Positions 9,428 to 18,866 of a DNA stretch of 64,000 nt are shown in pieces (the first letter of the stretch is position 1; every line of letters starts with the position of its first letter). The position numbers and the translations under genes were made by a program. Source of the DNA: QAMH01 sp900556425 (lineage in GTDB: Bacteria; Actinomycetota; Coriobacteriia; Coriobacteriales; QAMH01); NCBI GenBank assembly GCA_902475535.1, contig CABRZR010000007.1:1-64000 (forward strand), written 5' to 3'. The notes under the pieces are model-generated. The model had not been told where the DNA came from. It worked only from the letters and a program-made list of their open reading frames with translations, and did not search any database.

Positions 9428-11002
9428 TTATCCCTCGAGTATCGCCCGGGCGACTCGGATCCCATCGAGCGCGGCCGACATGATGCCACCGGCATAGCCT
9501 GCCCCCTCGCCGCACGGATATACATCCTGCACATGCGTCGACATGAGCGTATGAGGATCACGTACGACACGCACCGGCGAGGAGCTACGCGCTTCGATTC
9601 CCGTGAGTAGCGCTCCAACATCGGCAAAGCCATGCAGGCTGCGATCGAGCACGGGCAACGCCTCGCGCAAGGCGGCGCTCGCAAAACCTGGCAGGCAGGC
9701 TTCCAGAGGCGCCTCGACCACGTCGAGCGGATAGCTCGCCTCGGGCATCGTGCGCGGCTTGCCCGCGATGCCTGCGAACTGCCCCACGCGCTGCATGGGA
9801 GCGCGCCAGTCCGCACCACCCGCAGCATAGGCAGCCTGCTCCCAGCGACGCTGGAACGCGATGCCCGAGAGCGGATCGACCGCATCACCGAAATCGTCGG
9901 GCGTCACGTTGCACAACAGCGCCGCGTTGGCGTTGGCTCCATCACGCGCCTGACGTGACATGCCGTTTACCGTGAGGCCCCCTTCCTCGCTTGAAGCCGC
10001 AACCACCTCGCCACCGGGACACATGCAGAAGGTATAGACCGAGCGACCGTTCTCAAGATGGCACGCAAGCTTGTAATCGGCAGCTCCGAGCGCAGGGTGT
10101 CCCGCTGCCTGCCCGTACTGGGCGTGGTTGATGAACTCCTGCTCGTGCTCGATGCGCACGCCAATGGAAAAGGGCTTGGGCTCGAGCTCGAAACCAAGCT
10201 GCTTGAGCAGCGCGAAGGTGTCGCGTGCCGAGTGCCCACAAGCAAGGATGAGCCGCGATGCTTCGACCTCGTATCGAGTCCCATCGCCCTCGAGCGTAAC
10301 GCCATGCAGCATCCCTGCCGCATCGATATCCATCCCCACAAGCTGTGTATGAAAGCGTACCTCGCCACCACAGGCGACAATGCGTTCGCGTATGCGCTTG
10401 ACAACGCCTGCGAGTACGTCCGTGCCAATGTGCGGCTTTGCCTGCCACAGAATCTCGAGCGGTGCTCCCGCCGCGACAAAGGTCTCGAGCACATGCGCAA
10501 TCTGCGGAGAGTTCTTACCCGTCATGAGCTTGCCATCAGAGAAGGTGCCGGCTCCGCCCTCGCCAAACTGCACGTTGCTCGCCGTGTCGAGCACGCGCGT
10601 GCGGTGGAAGCGCTCGACATCTGCCGTGCGCTCCTCGACCGGTGCTCCGCGCTCGATAACGAGCGGACACAAGCCCGCCTCGGCAAGCTTAAGTGCGGCA
10701 AAGAGGCCTGCTGGCCCCGTCCCCACGACCACGGGACGCGTGCGACCAAGGTGACACTCGGGAAGCGGACGCTCCTCGATGGGCCGCACCGGCTGCGGCG
10801 CACCCACGCCCTCGCCGATACCAACAGTCGCGACAAAGTGCACGTCGCTCTTGCGACGCGCATCGATGGAACGGCGCAGCAAGTAAGCGTGCTGCACGCC
10901 GAGGATATCTGCAAGCACTTGCGAGGAGCGATCGGGCTGCAGATCGCGCACGACCGCAAGACCCTGATCGAGCGTCAATTTGATATTGGGGCGTTTCTCC
11001 AT
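9428..11002 (-). CDS. FAD-dependent dehydrogenase, COG2509 type
   Basis: 524 residues from ATG MEKRPNIKLTLD, with AGGAG nine bases upstream; the longer frame is not used. The dinucleotide-binding motif VVVGTGPAGLFAALKLAEAG binds FAD. Also visible are QFGEGGAGTFSDGKL, CGHSARDTFALL and CMCPGGEVVAASSE, all typical of this uncharacterised family. The substrate is unknown. The stop lies 7 bases from the dispersed repeats. Confidence 0.88.
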   Translation of the reverse strand: MEKRPNIKLTLDQGLAVVRDLQPDRSSQVLADILGVQHAYLLRRSIDARRKSDVHFVATVGIGEGVGAPQPVRPIEERPLPECHLGRTRPVVVGTGPAGLFAALKLAEAGLCPLVIERGAPVEERTADVERFHRTRVLDTASNVQFGEGGAGTFSDGKLMTGKNSPQIAHVLETFVAAGAPLEILWQAKPHIGTDVLAGVVKRIRERIVACGGEVRFHTQLVGMDIDAAGMLHGVTLEGDGTRYEVEASRLILACGHSARDTFALLKQLGFELEPKPFSIGVRIEHEQEFINHAQYGQAAGHPALGAADYKLACHLENGRSVYTFCMCPGGEVVAASSEEGGLTVNGMSRQARDGANANAALLCNVTPDDFGDAVDPLSGIAFQRRWEQAAYAAGGADWRAPMQRVGQFAGIAGKPRTMPEASYPLDVVEAPLEACLPGFASAALREALPVLDRSLHGFADVGALLTGIEARSSSPVRVVRDPHTLMSTHVQDVYPCGEGAGYAGGIMSAALDGIRVARAILEG

Positions 11003-11189
11003 CGATAATGCTCCTGCCGTCACGGCATTAGCCGCGCTTTCTAGTGTAGCCATTGTAATACGCCGCATACCGCATTCTCTTGCCACCGCACATCTACATG
11101 TCACGACGCGCAGGCAATCCCGCGCCAACGAAGTCTACGAGCCTGATATAGTTTACGAGCACGCACGCCTGGTAGGGAGAAAACGCAGC

Positions 11190-12686
11190 ATGCAACGACT
11201 TGTAGACACATTCCAACAAGATTCTGGCCCGTATGCCTCGACGCAGCAGGCCAAGCACGCTGATTGGCGCATCTTGCGGACTACCCTTATTGCGGTTGCC
11301 CTCATGCTGGCCGTGCTTATCACGATGGCCTCTCTCGCAAGATCCGCATACGCCGCAGAAGAACCATCAGGCAGCGATGCCACTCTCGAGACTCTCGAAG
11401 TGGATGCGTCCCCATCAGCTGACACAGGCGCGGCGCCTGTCATCGATATCATCCTCGCGCAGGATGATTCGGCGCCATCGGGTCTTGAGTCAGTCGACAT
11501 CGTCATCGGCGAGCAGCCTGCTCCGGAGCCTGAACCTGAGCCTGGCCCCGAGTCCGAGCAGCCGCTCACTCAGTCGGAGGAGACCGTGCCGCTGTACCGC
11601 ATCTACAATGCGCAGACGAGCGAGCATTTCTACACCACGGACTGTGCGGAGCGCGATAGCATCTGCAGCATCGGTTGGGTCTACGAAGGCGTCGGCTGGA
11701 TGGTGCCGCTCTTCTCCGACCTGCCGGTGTTTCGCCTGTATAACCCCTATGCGGGCGATCGCCACTACACGCTCTCCGTCATCGAGCGCGACAATCTTGT
11801 CGAACACGAGTGGCGCTTTGAGGGCATCAGCCACTACTCTGCCGTTGACGAGGCGATTCCCGTCTATCGCCAGTACAACCCCAACGCATGGACGGGTACG
11901 CACAACTTCACCATCTGGCCCGAAGAGGACCAGATGCTCACGGGTGCCGGATGGCATTCCGAAGGCGTGAGCTGGTATGCTGCCGCGCTTCCCGTACACG
12001 AGGACGGGCCGGGCATCAACACCGCGAACCTTCGCTGTCTGGTCGCGGGAAGACCCGACTGGGGCTTTTCGACATATGGTCAAATCAACATGGATCAGTG
12101 CGGGACGTGGGAATATCACATGTGGAATGGGGATGTGGCCTTCGTCGCGATTAACCACAACACCGGCGCCTGCATCTCCTATAACGCAGGCAAGGACTAC
12201 TACAGCGCATCGTCAATCAAGGGCCCTTACATCGCATCACTCTGCATGAACGACGCGCCCGGCATTTGGGGCGCACGCAACACGATCAACGAGACGATCT
12301 ACTATTCGAGCAATACGGGCTATAGCTCGCTGTACAACCGTTATGGCCGCTGGTACATGGACAAGATCGCAGGCGATAGCGGTGTCGAGATACGCATGAA
12401 TCGTGGGCATTACACCGACATCACGCCCCTGGAGCTTGCCGAGCTCTGGATCACCATCGACGAGTACCTGCGCTATGGCGGCCCTAATCGCGACCTGTTC
12501 GCAGATGCCTTCCGCGATCACCGCTATTACAAGGAAGGCTGGATTTGGGGCGCTAACTACGGCGGTGCTCTCAACGTACTCGGAGGCGTCGAAGGCGACT
12601 GCATCTACGCCGTCGCGACGCACTACTCCTACGGCGATGGACGCATCTGGGACCTGAGGAACGCGATCCTGTCAGCCGTGTGCTAG
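11190..12686 (+). CDS. Exported DUF5648-repeat protein with beta-lactamase-like serine hydrolase domain
   Basis: 498 residues from an ATG with GGGAG upstream. One hydrophobic segment (about 32-50, ending SAYAAEE) is a signal or anchor, then a Pro/Glu-rich linker. Three repeats of the form PVYRLYNPNxxxHxYT, as in DUF5648, span about 133-270. The C-terminal domain reads like a class A beta-lactamase fold: SxxK at 341-344 in SASSIKGPY, SxN at 373-375 in YYSSNTGY, and KEG at 448-450 where KTG is usual. It may act on cell wall peptides; activity is inferred. The stop overlaps the lysC stop by 4 bases (convergent). Confidence 0.75.
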   Translation: MQRLVDTFQQDSGPYASTQQAKHADWRILRTTLIAVALMLAVLITMASLARSAYAAEEPSGSDATLETLEVDASPSADTGAAPVIDIILAQDDSAPSGLESVDIVIGEQPAPEPEPEPGPESEQPLTQSEETVPLYRIYNAQTSEHFYTTDCAERDSICSIGWVYEGVGWMVPLFSDLPVFRLYNPYAGDRHYTLSVIERDNLVEHEWRFEGISHYSAVDEAIPVYRQYNPNAWTGTHNFTIWPEEDQMLTGAGWHSEGVSWYAAALPVHEDGPGINTANLRCLVAGRPDWGFSTYGQINMDQCGTWEYHMWNGDVAFVAINHNTGACISYNAGKDYYSASSIKGPYIASLCMNDAPGIWGARNTINETIYYSSNTGYSSLYNRYGRWYMDKIAGDSGVEIRMNRGHYTDITPLELAELWITIDEYLRYGGPNRDLFADAFRDHRYYKEGWIWGANYGGALNVLGGVEGDCIYAVATHYSYGDGRIWDLRNAILSAVC

Positions 12687-13963
12687 CGGCCCTTCTTGGC
12701 TTTGGCGGCAAGCTCCTCGGCAGAGAGCTGCGTCTCCTCGAACACCTTGGCGCCGTCGAGACCGAACGCCGTGTGCAGCAAGCGCACCGCTTCCTCGGCG
12801 CTCTCGGCCGGAATGACAACGCTCGTGCGGATGTCAGAGGTCGAAATCATCGTGATGTTGATGCCGCCCTCGGCAAGCGTGCGGAACATCTGTGCCGCAA
12901 CACCCGAGTTGACCTTCATGCCCGCACCGATGATGGAAACCTTCGCGACTTCCTCGGTAATGAGAAGCTCGCGTGCGCCGAGCTCGCGCACGATGCGATC
13001 CATGACCTCGGTCGTCTTCTCGATATCAGCGCGCGGACTCGTGAAGGTAATGTCAGTGTGCCCGTTCTCGGAAAGGTTCTGAATGATCATGTCGACACCG
13101 AGATTGGCGTCGGCCATGGCCCCAAAGACCCTGGCGGCTACACCCGTGGTGTCAGGCACGTCACGAATCGTGAACTTGGCTTCCGAAAGGTCGTGTGCGA
13201 CGCCGCTGACAATAGCCTTTTCCATAGTGGGGTCATACTCCTTCACTATCGTGCCCGGCTCATCGCTGAATGACGAGCGGCAATGTATCACCACGCCAAA
13301 ATTACGCGCGAACTCGATGCAGCGCTTGTGCAACACGCCCGCACCGCCCGCAGCCATCTCGAGCATCTCTTCGTAGCTGATCTGGTCAATCTTGCAGGCA
13401 CGCGGAACGATGCGCGGATCGGCCGTGTAAACGCCGGCAACGTCCGTGTAAATCTCGCAAACGTCTGCCTTGATGCCTGCTGCGATGGCGACCGCCGTGG
13501 TGTCCGAGCCGCCACGACCGAGCGTCGTGATATCGCCGGCAGCATCGATACCCTGGAAGCCAGCAACGATGACGATGCGGCCTTCGGAAAGCGCCACGCG
13601 GATACGGTCGGCGTGAATCTCGCGAATCGACGCCTTGCCATGCACGCTATCGGTGATGAGGCCGATCTGACGACCGGAGAGGCTAATGGCCTCCTCGCCA
13701 AGCTCGGCGACGGCCATGGCCAAAAGCGACATCGAGACCATCTCGCCCGTGGAGAGCAGCGTGTCCATCTCGCGCGGGTCGGGCGACTCGGAGATGGAGC
13801 TGGCAAGCGCCACGAGGTCGTCGGTCGTCTTGCCCATGGCAGACACGACGGCAACGACGCTATCGCCAGCACGCTTGCGGCTGACGATGCGCTGGGCAAC
13901 GCTCCTGATGCGCTCAGGGTTCGCGACGGAAGTTCCGCCGAATTTTGCAACAACTACAGACAT
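12683..13963 (-). CDS. lysC: Aspartate kinase
   Basis: Phosphorylates aspartate, the first step to Lys, Thr, Met and diaminopimelate. 426 residues. N-terminal VVAKFGGTSVANPERI is the kinase signature; GRGGSDTTAVAIAAGIKAD and EIYTDVAGVYTADPR follow. Two C-terminal ACT domains (about 265-400) suggest feedback control by an end-product amino acid. asd, the next step, is at 23.1 kb, not in an operon with it. Confidence 0.96.
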   Translation of the reverse strand: MSVVVAKFGGTSVANPERIRSVAQRIVSRKRAGDSVVAVVSAMGKTTDDLVALASSISESPDPREMDTLLSTGEMVSMSLLAMAVAELGEEAISLSGRQIGLITDSVHGKASIREIHADRIRVALSEGRIVIVAGFQGIDAAGDITTLGRGGSDTTAVAIAAGIKADVCEIYTDVAGVYTADPRIVPRACKIDQISYEEMLEMAAGGAGVLHKRCIEFARNFGVVIHCRSSFSDEPGTIVKEYDPTMEKAIVSGVAHDLSEAKFTIRDVPDTTGVAARVFGAMADANLGVDMIIQNLSENGHTDITFTSPRADIEKTTEVMDRIVRELGARELLITEEVAKVSIIGAGMKVNSGVAAQMFRTLAEGGINITMISTSDIRTSVVIPAESAEEAVRLLHTAFGLDGAKVFEETQLSAEELAAKAKKGR

Positions 13964-14041
13964 GCTCGGAATGGTAGCAAATAATCCCCGCGTATCAGGC
14001 TCGATTTCTCACTTCTGCATACTTTTGGTACTATATTCGCC

Positions 14042-14632
14042 ATGAATACTGCAGAAGAAAAGGCTGCGCTGCGAGAAAGCATGCGCGCCAAACGTGGTTC
14101 GATCGCAGCTGATGTTCGCAAAACGTATGAGGCAGCATTAGAAGATAGGCTTTTCAATCTTCCAGCCCTCAGGCATGCGAAATGCATCGCCGTCTACTAT
14201 CCCACCGGGTCAGAGGCACGATTTGTCTCAAATCGGGAAAAGCTGTTCCTGTTTGACCAGCGCCCCGTCATCGCCTTTCCCCTCGTCCGCTCCGAGACGA
14301 ACATGTCATTCTTCGCCTTTGACATGAACGATGATTGGAGCGTCCTCGAAACACCGCGGGAGATAGTGACGGAGCTCGACTCCTCCCGGCACGTTCCGCC
14401 GGAAAACATCGATCTCATACTCGTGCCAGGCATCGCCTTCGACAAGCACGGCAATCGTCTGGGCCAGGGCGGCGGATTCTACGACCGCTTCCTCCCCTAT
14501 CTAAGCGCGGAGAGCATGACGATTGGCATCGCATTCGACGAGCAAATCGTCGACGAGGTGCCACGCGAGGCAACCGACTGTCGCGTCGACTACATCGTTA
14601 CCCCCACGCGCGTCATCACCGCAGAGAAATAG
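14042..14632 (+). CDS. 5-formyltetrahydrofolate cyclo-ligase
   Basis: ATP-dependent conversion of 5-formyl-THF to 5,10-methenyl-THF. 196 residues, normal length. The nucleotide/folate motif LGQGGGFYDRFL at about 139-150 and the preceding LVPGIAFDKHGNR are diagnostic; the N-terminal LRESMRAKRGSI matches the family start. Divergent from lysC with 78 bases between. Confidence 0.95.
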   Translation: MNTAEEKAALRESMRAKRGSIAADVRKTYEAALEDRLFNLPALRHAKCIAVYYPTGSEARFVSNREKLFLFDQRPVIAFPLVRSETNMSFFAFDMNDDWSVLETPREIVTELDSSRHVPPENIDLILVPGIAFDKHGNRLGQGGGFYDRFLPYLSAESMTIGIAFDEQIVDEVPREATDCRVDYIVTPTRVITAEK

Positions 14633-14652
14633 CGCCAGGCACAGGCGCGAAA

Positions 14653-14685
14653 CCAGACAAAAGTGCCCCGGCGAGGTTTGTCTGG
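14653..14685. terminator. Palindrome at convergent gene ends (bidirectional terminator candidate)
   Basis: CCAGACAAA and TTTGTCTGG form a 9-base stem around a CCCCGGCG-type loop, between the formyl-THF cycloligase stop and the paaK stop (2 bases away). There is no long T-run. The same palindrome type recurs at 54231, 54361 and 60399, again near stop codons. Confidence 0.5.
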
Positions 14686-14687
14686 CT

Positions 14688-15926
14688 TTAGTACCTGTTA
14701 TCGAAGATGCGCGTCGTCTTCTTCTCGCTGCGCGGCAAATCCTCGATGTCGACGGGTTTGACCTGCGGCGTAAAGCCGATGCGGTTCTTGAACTCCGTCG
14801 CGATGGTCTCTTCCATGTTGTACTTGTTGGCACTGGGCTCGACCTCGACAAAGAGCGTGGCGATGTCCTTGCCGTTAAGATGGTCGATCATCATTTGGTA
14901 CTCGCTACTCGCGCCGTCAACCGAAGCGATGACCTCCTCGATTTGTGCGGGGAACATGTTGACGCCATGCACCTTGACCATGTCGTCAGTGCGGCCAGTG
15001 ATGATGTCGATGCGCGGGTGCTCGTTGTGCCCGCAGGCGCAATCGCCCGGCACGATACGCGAGAGGTCATGCGTACGGAAGCGGATGAGCGGCGCGCCCT
15101 CTTTTTGCAGCGTCGTGAGCACGATCTCTCCCGGCTCGCCGTCGGGAACGGGCTCTCCCGTAACGGGATCGATAATCTCGAGGTAGACGTAGTCGCTCCA
15201 GATATGCACGGCGCTATCGGCCTGGCAGTTGATGCCGATACCTGGACCGTAGACCTCGGTGAGACCATAGATATCGTAGAGCTCGACACCGAGCTCGTTA
15301 GCGATACGACGACGCATCTTCTCGCCCCAGCGCTCCGAGCCGATGATGCCCTTGCGCAGCTTGATTTGGTCACCGATGCCGCGCTTGGCGATTTCCTCGG
15401 CAAGGCGCAGCGCATATGAGCTCGTCGCGCAAAGCACCGTACTCTCGAGATCCATCATCATCTTGAGTTGCTTGTCGGTGTTGCCCGGACCCATGGGAAT
15501 CGCCATGGCGCCAAGCAGCTCACAGCCAAGCTGGAAGCCGATGCCGGCAGTCCACAGGCCGTAACCCGGCGTGATGTGCACACGGTCTTCCTTCGTGACG
15601 CCTGCATACTCGTAGCAACGCGCAAATTGAATCGCCCAGTCCTCGACATCCTTCTTGGTGTAGGGAATGATGACAGGCGTGCCCGTCGTACCCGAAGAGC
15701 TGTGAATGCGCACGATTTGCTCGGGCGGAACGGCGGCGATTCCGAGCGGATAGGCCTCGCGTAAATCGCCCTTATCGGTGAAGGGAAGCTTCTCGAAATC
15801 GCTTTGGTCCTTAATCGCGTCGATGTCGATACCCGCGAATTTCTTTGCATAGAAGCCATCGGGGATTGCAACGAGCTTCTTGAGCTGGGCCTTGATGATG
15901 TCAAATTGCTCTTCGGTCATGTGCAT
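14688..15926 (-). CDS. paaK: Phenylacetate-CoA ligase family protein
   Basis: AMP-forming acyl-CoA synthetase of the short PaaK type, 412 residues. The P-loop-like SSSGTTGTPVI at about 74-84 binds ATP, with YGLTEVYGPG and TGRTDDMVKVHGVNMFP downstream. In anaerobes such enzymes often activate aryl acids or the indolepyruvate-pathway products; no ior genes are nearby, so the substrate is unresolved. Two in-frame ATGs (MHMTEE) make the start uncertain by two codons. Confidence 0.88.
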   Translation of the reverse strand: MHMTEEQFDIIKAQLKKLVAIPDGFYAKKFAGIDIDAIKDQSDFEKLPFTDKGDLREAYPLGIAAVPPEQIVRIHSSSGTTGTPVIIPYTKKDVEDWAIQFARCYEYAGVTKEDRVHITPGYGLWTAGIGFQLGCELLGAMAIPMGPGNTDKQLKMMMDLESTVLCATSSYALRLAEEIAKRGIGDQIKLRKGIIGSERWGEKMRRRIANELGVELYDIYGLTEVYGPGIGINCQADSAVHIWSDYVYLEIIDPVTGEPVPDGEPGEIVLTTLQKEGAPLIRFRTHDLSRIVPGDCACGHNEHPRIDIITGRTDDMVKVHGVNMFPAQIEEVIASVDGASSEYQMMIDHLNGKDIATLFVEVEPSANKYNMEETIATEFKNRIGFTPQVKPVDIEDLPRSEKKTTRIFDNRY

Positions 15927-15946
15927 GGTGCGTAAAACCTTTCAAA

Positions 15947-16822
15947 CTAGACGTCGACGCCAAGGAATGTGCGAACAGCGTATCCCAAAACGAAGGACAG
16001 CGCCGCGACACCAAGGGAAATCGCGCACATCTGCCCAAAGTTTTTGCCAAACGACACATCACGCGCAACGGAGGTATAGAAATTGAAGCCTGCCAGAATC
16101 AGCACCACGAGAACGAGCATGATGCCCATGGCCAGCAGATACATCTTGTCATCGAGAATAAGGTAGGGCAGCAGCAATATGACGACGGTGATGAAGTACG
16201 CCCCGCCCGTCATGAGGCCCGACTTGGCCGCATCGCCCTTGCCGTCGCTGCGCTCGGCCAGATACTCGCTCGCGGCCATGGAAAGCGTCGCCGCAACGCC
16301 GGTGATGAGGCCGGAGAGCGCAATGAGGCGCGTGTTCTGCATGGCGAGCGTGAGACCGGCGAGCGTGCCGGTTATCTCGACGATGGCGTCGTTCATGCCA
16401 AGGATCATCGCACCGACGTAGGAAAGACGCTTCTCGTTGAGCAGCGCAAAGAGCTCATCGTCGCGTTTCTGCTCGTCTGCCTGCATCTTCTCGACCTCGG
16501 GCATTTCGCTCAATAGCCTCTTGGAGTGGTTGACGAACTTGACCTTGCGCCGATCCATGAGCTTGGCGGCGAAGGTGAAGCCGAAGATGCGGGCCATACG
16601 CGCGTAGCGTTTGACCTTGTGCTCGTCTGCGGCAAGTTGCTTGTTGGTGTAGGTCTCGAGTGCCTTGGCCTGACTTGCAATCTCGTCGGCGACTCTGGCG
16701 AGCGCCTCGCGATTATGCTCGTCCTTGATGGCATCGGCCATCGCATGATAGGCGGCGGCTTCCGTCATCTCGCTCTGCTGGATACGCAGAAGAATCTTCT
16801 GAATGTCCGCGCTGTATGCCAT
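15947..16822 (-). CDS. Rubrerythrin-like / VIT1-CCC1 fusion membrane protein
   Basis: 291 residues. The N-terminal ~120 residues form a helical domain with spaced acidic and His residues (QSEMTEAAAYHAM, DEHNREAL) like a ferritin/rubrerythrin fold. The C-terminal part has about five membrane helices and the VIT1/CCC1 segment GMNDAIVEITGTLAGLTLAM. This layout matches membrane-bound ferritin-like iron or manganese exporters (MbfA-like), so a role in metal detoxification is likely but inferred. Good AGGAG before ATG. It ends 20 bases before paaK. Confidence 0.85.
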   Translation of the reverse strand: MAYSADIQKILLRIQQSEMTEAAAYHAMADAIKDEHNREALARVADEIASQAKALETYTNKQLAADEHKVKRYARMARIFGFTFAAKLMDRRKVKFVNHSKRLLSEMPEVEKMQADEQKRDDELFALLNEKRLSYVGAMILGMNDAIVEITGTLAGLTLAMQNTRLIALSGLITGVAATLSMAASEYLAERSDGKGDAAKSGLMTGGAYFITVVILLLPYLILDDKMYLLAMGIMLVLVVLILAGFNFYTSVARDVSFGKNFGQMCAISLGVAALSFVLGYAVRTFLGVDV

Positions 16823-16943
16823 GCGATGCTCCTCCCGTTGAGTGCAAGTTCATTATAGCCAATCAAGATGGATGAGGATTTGTCCGAAGCGCTTCTCTCG
16901 TTGCCCTGCTCAAGGGAAGAGCGAAGGGGGCTGGGCCGAGGCA

Positions 16944-16971
16944 TAAAAAAAGACCGCCTGATGAGGCGGTC
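16944..16971 (-). terminator. Intrinsic terminator after tRNA-Phe
   Basis: On the minus strand an 8-base GACCGCCT/AGGCGGTC stem with a 4-base loop is followed by seven T, about 12 bases beyond tRNA-Phe. Confidence 0.9.
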
Positions 16972-16982
16972 CGAGTGGTTGA

Positions 16983-17058
16983 TGGTGGCTAGAGAGGGAC
17001 TTGAACCCCCGGCACAGGGATTTTCAGTCCCCTGCTCTACCAACTGAGCTACCTAGCC
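16983..17058 (-). tRNA. tRNA-Phe (GAA)
   Basis: Complete 76-base tRNA with encoded CCA on the minus strand. Acceptor GGCTAGG pairs with TCTAGCC (one G-T pair) and the discriminator is A. Anticodon loop CTGAAAA gives GAA; T arm GGGGG-TTCAAGT-CCCTC. Confidence 0.97.
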
Positions 17059-17104
17059 ATGGCGCTTAACAGCAGCGGTTAGTTTACCAAAACGAGCGTT
17101 GCGG

Positions 17105-17818
17105 TCAAGCTTCGTCCCTCAAGAGGTCGACAGCCTGACACGCGAGGTCGCGAATCTCGTCGTCATCGCACTCCGAAAGCTCGAGCAATGGTTCGAGCGC
17201 CGCAAGGTCCTTGAAGTGCGCAAGGGCTTCGATGGCGTATCGCACGACCCACTCGTAGTCGTCGTCGAGCGCCTCGATGCACAGCTCCGTAGTCTCTTTG
17301 TCTGCGGGGAAGTGCCCAAGCGTCCAAACGCATGCCGCGCGCAGCTCGCCCTCCTTGTCACCGAGAGCGCCAAGCAGCGCGATGCGGGCTTGCTCGATGA
17401 GGGCATCATCTGTCGTGATGTCGAAGCCTGCGAGCTCGGAGCGCTCGCCGATAGCCGTCGCGGCGGCAACGCGTATGGAAGGCGCGATTGTCTTGTCCGC
17501 GACGATCTCGCAGAGCTTGTCGAGGCAGCGCGTAGTGGGAATCTGGCCAAGCGACCAGGCGCAGTTCACGGCAACGCGCTCGTTCGGATCATTCAAGCAT
17601 TCGACCAAGGCCTCGAACGCACGGTCGTCGCCGAAAATGCCAAGCGCCGTGGCAGCAGCCGCCCGTACCTCGTCCACCGGGTCAAAGAGACAGACAAGCA
17701 CAGGCGCGAAGCCGCGCACGTCAGCAGCCTTGGCCAGGCCCGCAACCGCCATGGCACGAGCGCGGGGATCATCATCGTGCGTAAACTCGATGAGCAGTTC
17801 AATGTTCTCAGCGGGCAT
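17105..17818 (-). CDS. HEAT-repeat protein
   Basis: 237 residues from ATG MPAENIELL, chosen because GGAGGGG lies just upstream; an ATG 18 codons earlier lacks this. The whole protein is a chain of about six HEAT/PBS-lyase-like repeats with recurrent DDDPRARAMAVAGLAK and DEVRAAAATALGIFG units. Such proteins are scaffolds for protein contacts; no enzyme motif is seen. Partner unknown. Confidence 0.82.
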   Translation of the reverse strand: MPAENIELLIEFTHDDDPRARAMAVAGLAKAADVRGFAPVLVCLFDPVDEVRAAAATALGIFGDDRAFEALVECLNDPNERVAVNCAWSLGQIPTTRCLDKLCEIVADKTIAPSIRVAAATAIGERSELAGFDITTDDALIEQARIALLGALGDKEGELRAACVWTLGHFPADKETTELCIEALDDDYEWVVRYAIEALAHFKDLAALEPLLELSECDDDEIRDLACQAVDLLRDEA

Positions 17819-17878
17819 CGTGCCCCTCCATTCTCCATCTGTACTTTGGAGGATTTTACGATAAAATGCCAAGGCACT

Positions 17879-17953
17879 GGGCGATTAGCGCAGCGGGAGC
17901 GCATCTGCCTTACAAGCAGAGGGCCGCAGGTTCGAACCCTGCATCGCCCACCA
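17879..17953 (+). tRNA. tRNA-Val (TAC)
   Basis: Complete 75-base tRNA with encoded CCA. Acceptor GGGCGAT pairs with ATCGCCC; discriminator A. Anticodon stem TCTGC/GCAGA encloses CTTACAA, giving TAC. Confidence 0.97.
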
Positions 17954-18023
17954 GAGATTTCTTCGAGCCGCTCCGTGCGGCTCGTTTCGTTGGTACGGCC
18001 GCTTCGATTGAGAGCATGTGCAT

Positions 18024-18866
18024 ATGAGAGTAATTCAAGCATCGGAGATTACGAATGCGGTAAGCGAGCTCTGTATCCGGGCCAACTGCGTCATGAGCGA
18101 AGGGCTCCTGAACGCACTGCATAAGGCACGTGATGGCGAAGAGTGGCCCGTGGCCAAGGCGACGCTCGGCAGCATGCTCGAAAACGCCGCCATCGCCGCT
18201 GATGAGATGGTACCCATTTGCCAGGACACGGGTGCGGCCTGCGTCTTCGTCGAGCTGGGCCAGGACGCCCATATCGAAGGCGGCTCGCTCGTCGATGCCA
18301 TCAACGCGGGCGTCGCGCTCGGCTATACCGAGGGTTACCTGCGCAAGTCGATGGTGGCAGACCCGCTGCGTCGCGTGAACACGGACGACAACACGCCCGC
18401 GCTCATCACCGTCGATATCGTAGATGGCGACGCCCTCAAGATTACGCTTGCGCCCAAAGGCGCTGGCTCGGAGAACATGGGGCAGCTCAAGATGCTCAAG
18501 CCGGCTGATGGTATCGAGGGAGTGCGAGACTTCGTGCTCGATGCCGTCAGGCACGCCGGTCCCAATCCCTGCCCGCCCATCATCGTAGGTGTGGGCGTGG
18601 GCGGCAACTTTGACCACGTCGCTTCGCTCGCCAAACGTGCCCTGCTTCGACCCGTTGGCGTACACAACCCCGACCCCTTCTACGCGCAGCTCGAAGTCGA
18701 ATTGCTCGACGCCATCAATGCCTTCGGCACCGGCCCTGCCGGCTTCGGTGGTGCGACGACAGCCCTCGCCGTCAACATCGAGCAGGCTCCCACGCACATC
18801 GCCTGCTTGCCCGTCGCAGTCAACATCAACTGCCATGTCGCCCGCCACGAGGAGGTGGTGCTGTGA
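18024..18866 (+). CDS. fumA: Class I fumarate hydratase, alpha subunit
   Basis: Oxygen-sensitive [4Fe-4S] hydro-lyase subunit of the two-subunit fumarase/tartrate dehydratase family. 280 residues from ATG; a GTG two codons earlier is possible. The three cluster-type cysteines are visible: PICQDTGAA, GPNPCPPI and THIACLPVAVNI. VGVGVGGNFDHVASLAK is the family signature. Its stop overlaps the beta-subunit start. Fumarase is favoured over tartrate dehydratase because of general anaerobe metabolism, not because of a discriminating residue. Confidence 0.9.
   Translation: MRVIQASEITNAVSELCIRANCVMSEGLLNALHKARDGEEWPVAKATLGSMLENAAIAADEMVPICQDTGAACVFVELGQDAHIEGGSLVDAINAGVALGYTEGYLRKSMVADPLRRVNTDDNTPALITVDIVDGDALKITLAPKGAGSENMGQLKMLKPADGIEGVRDFVLDAVRHAGPNPCPPIIVGVGVGGNFDHVASLAKRALLRPVGVHNPDPFYAQLEVELLDAINAFGTGPAGFGGATTALAVNIEQAPTHIACLPVAVNINCHVARHEEVVL

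Noticed and set aside
9024..9610. Several short frames containing CHFERSE
   Set aside because: These are translations of the dispersed GTCATTTCGAGCG repeat, not genes.
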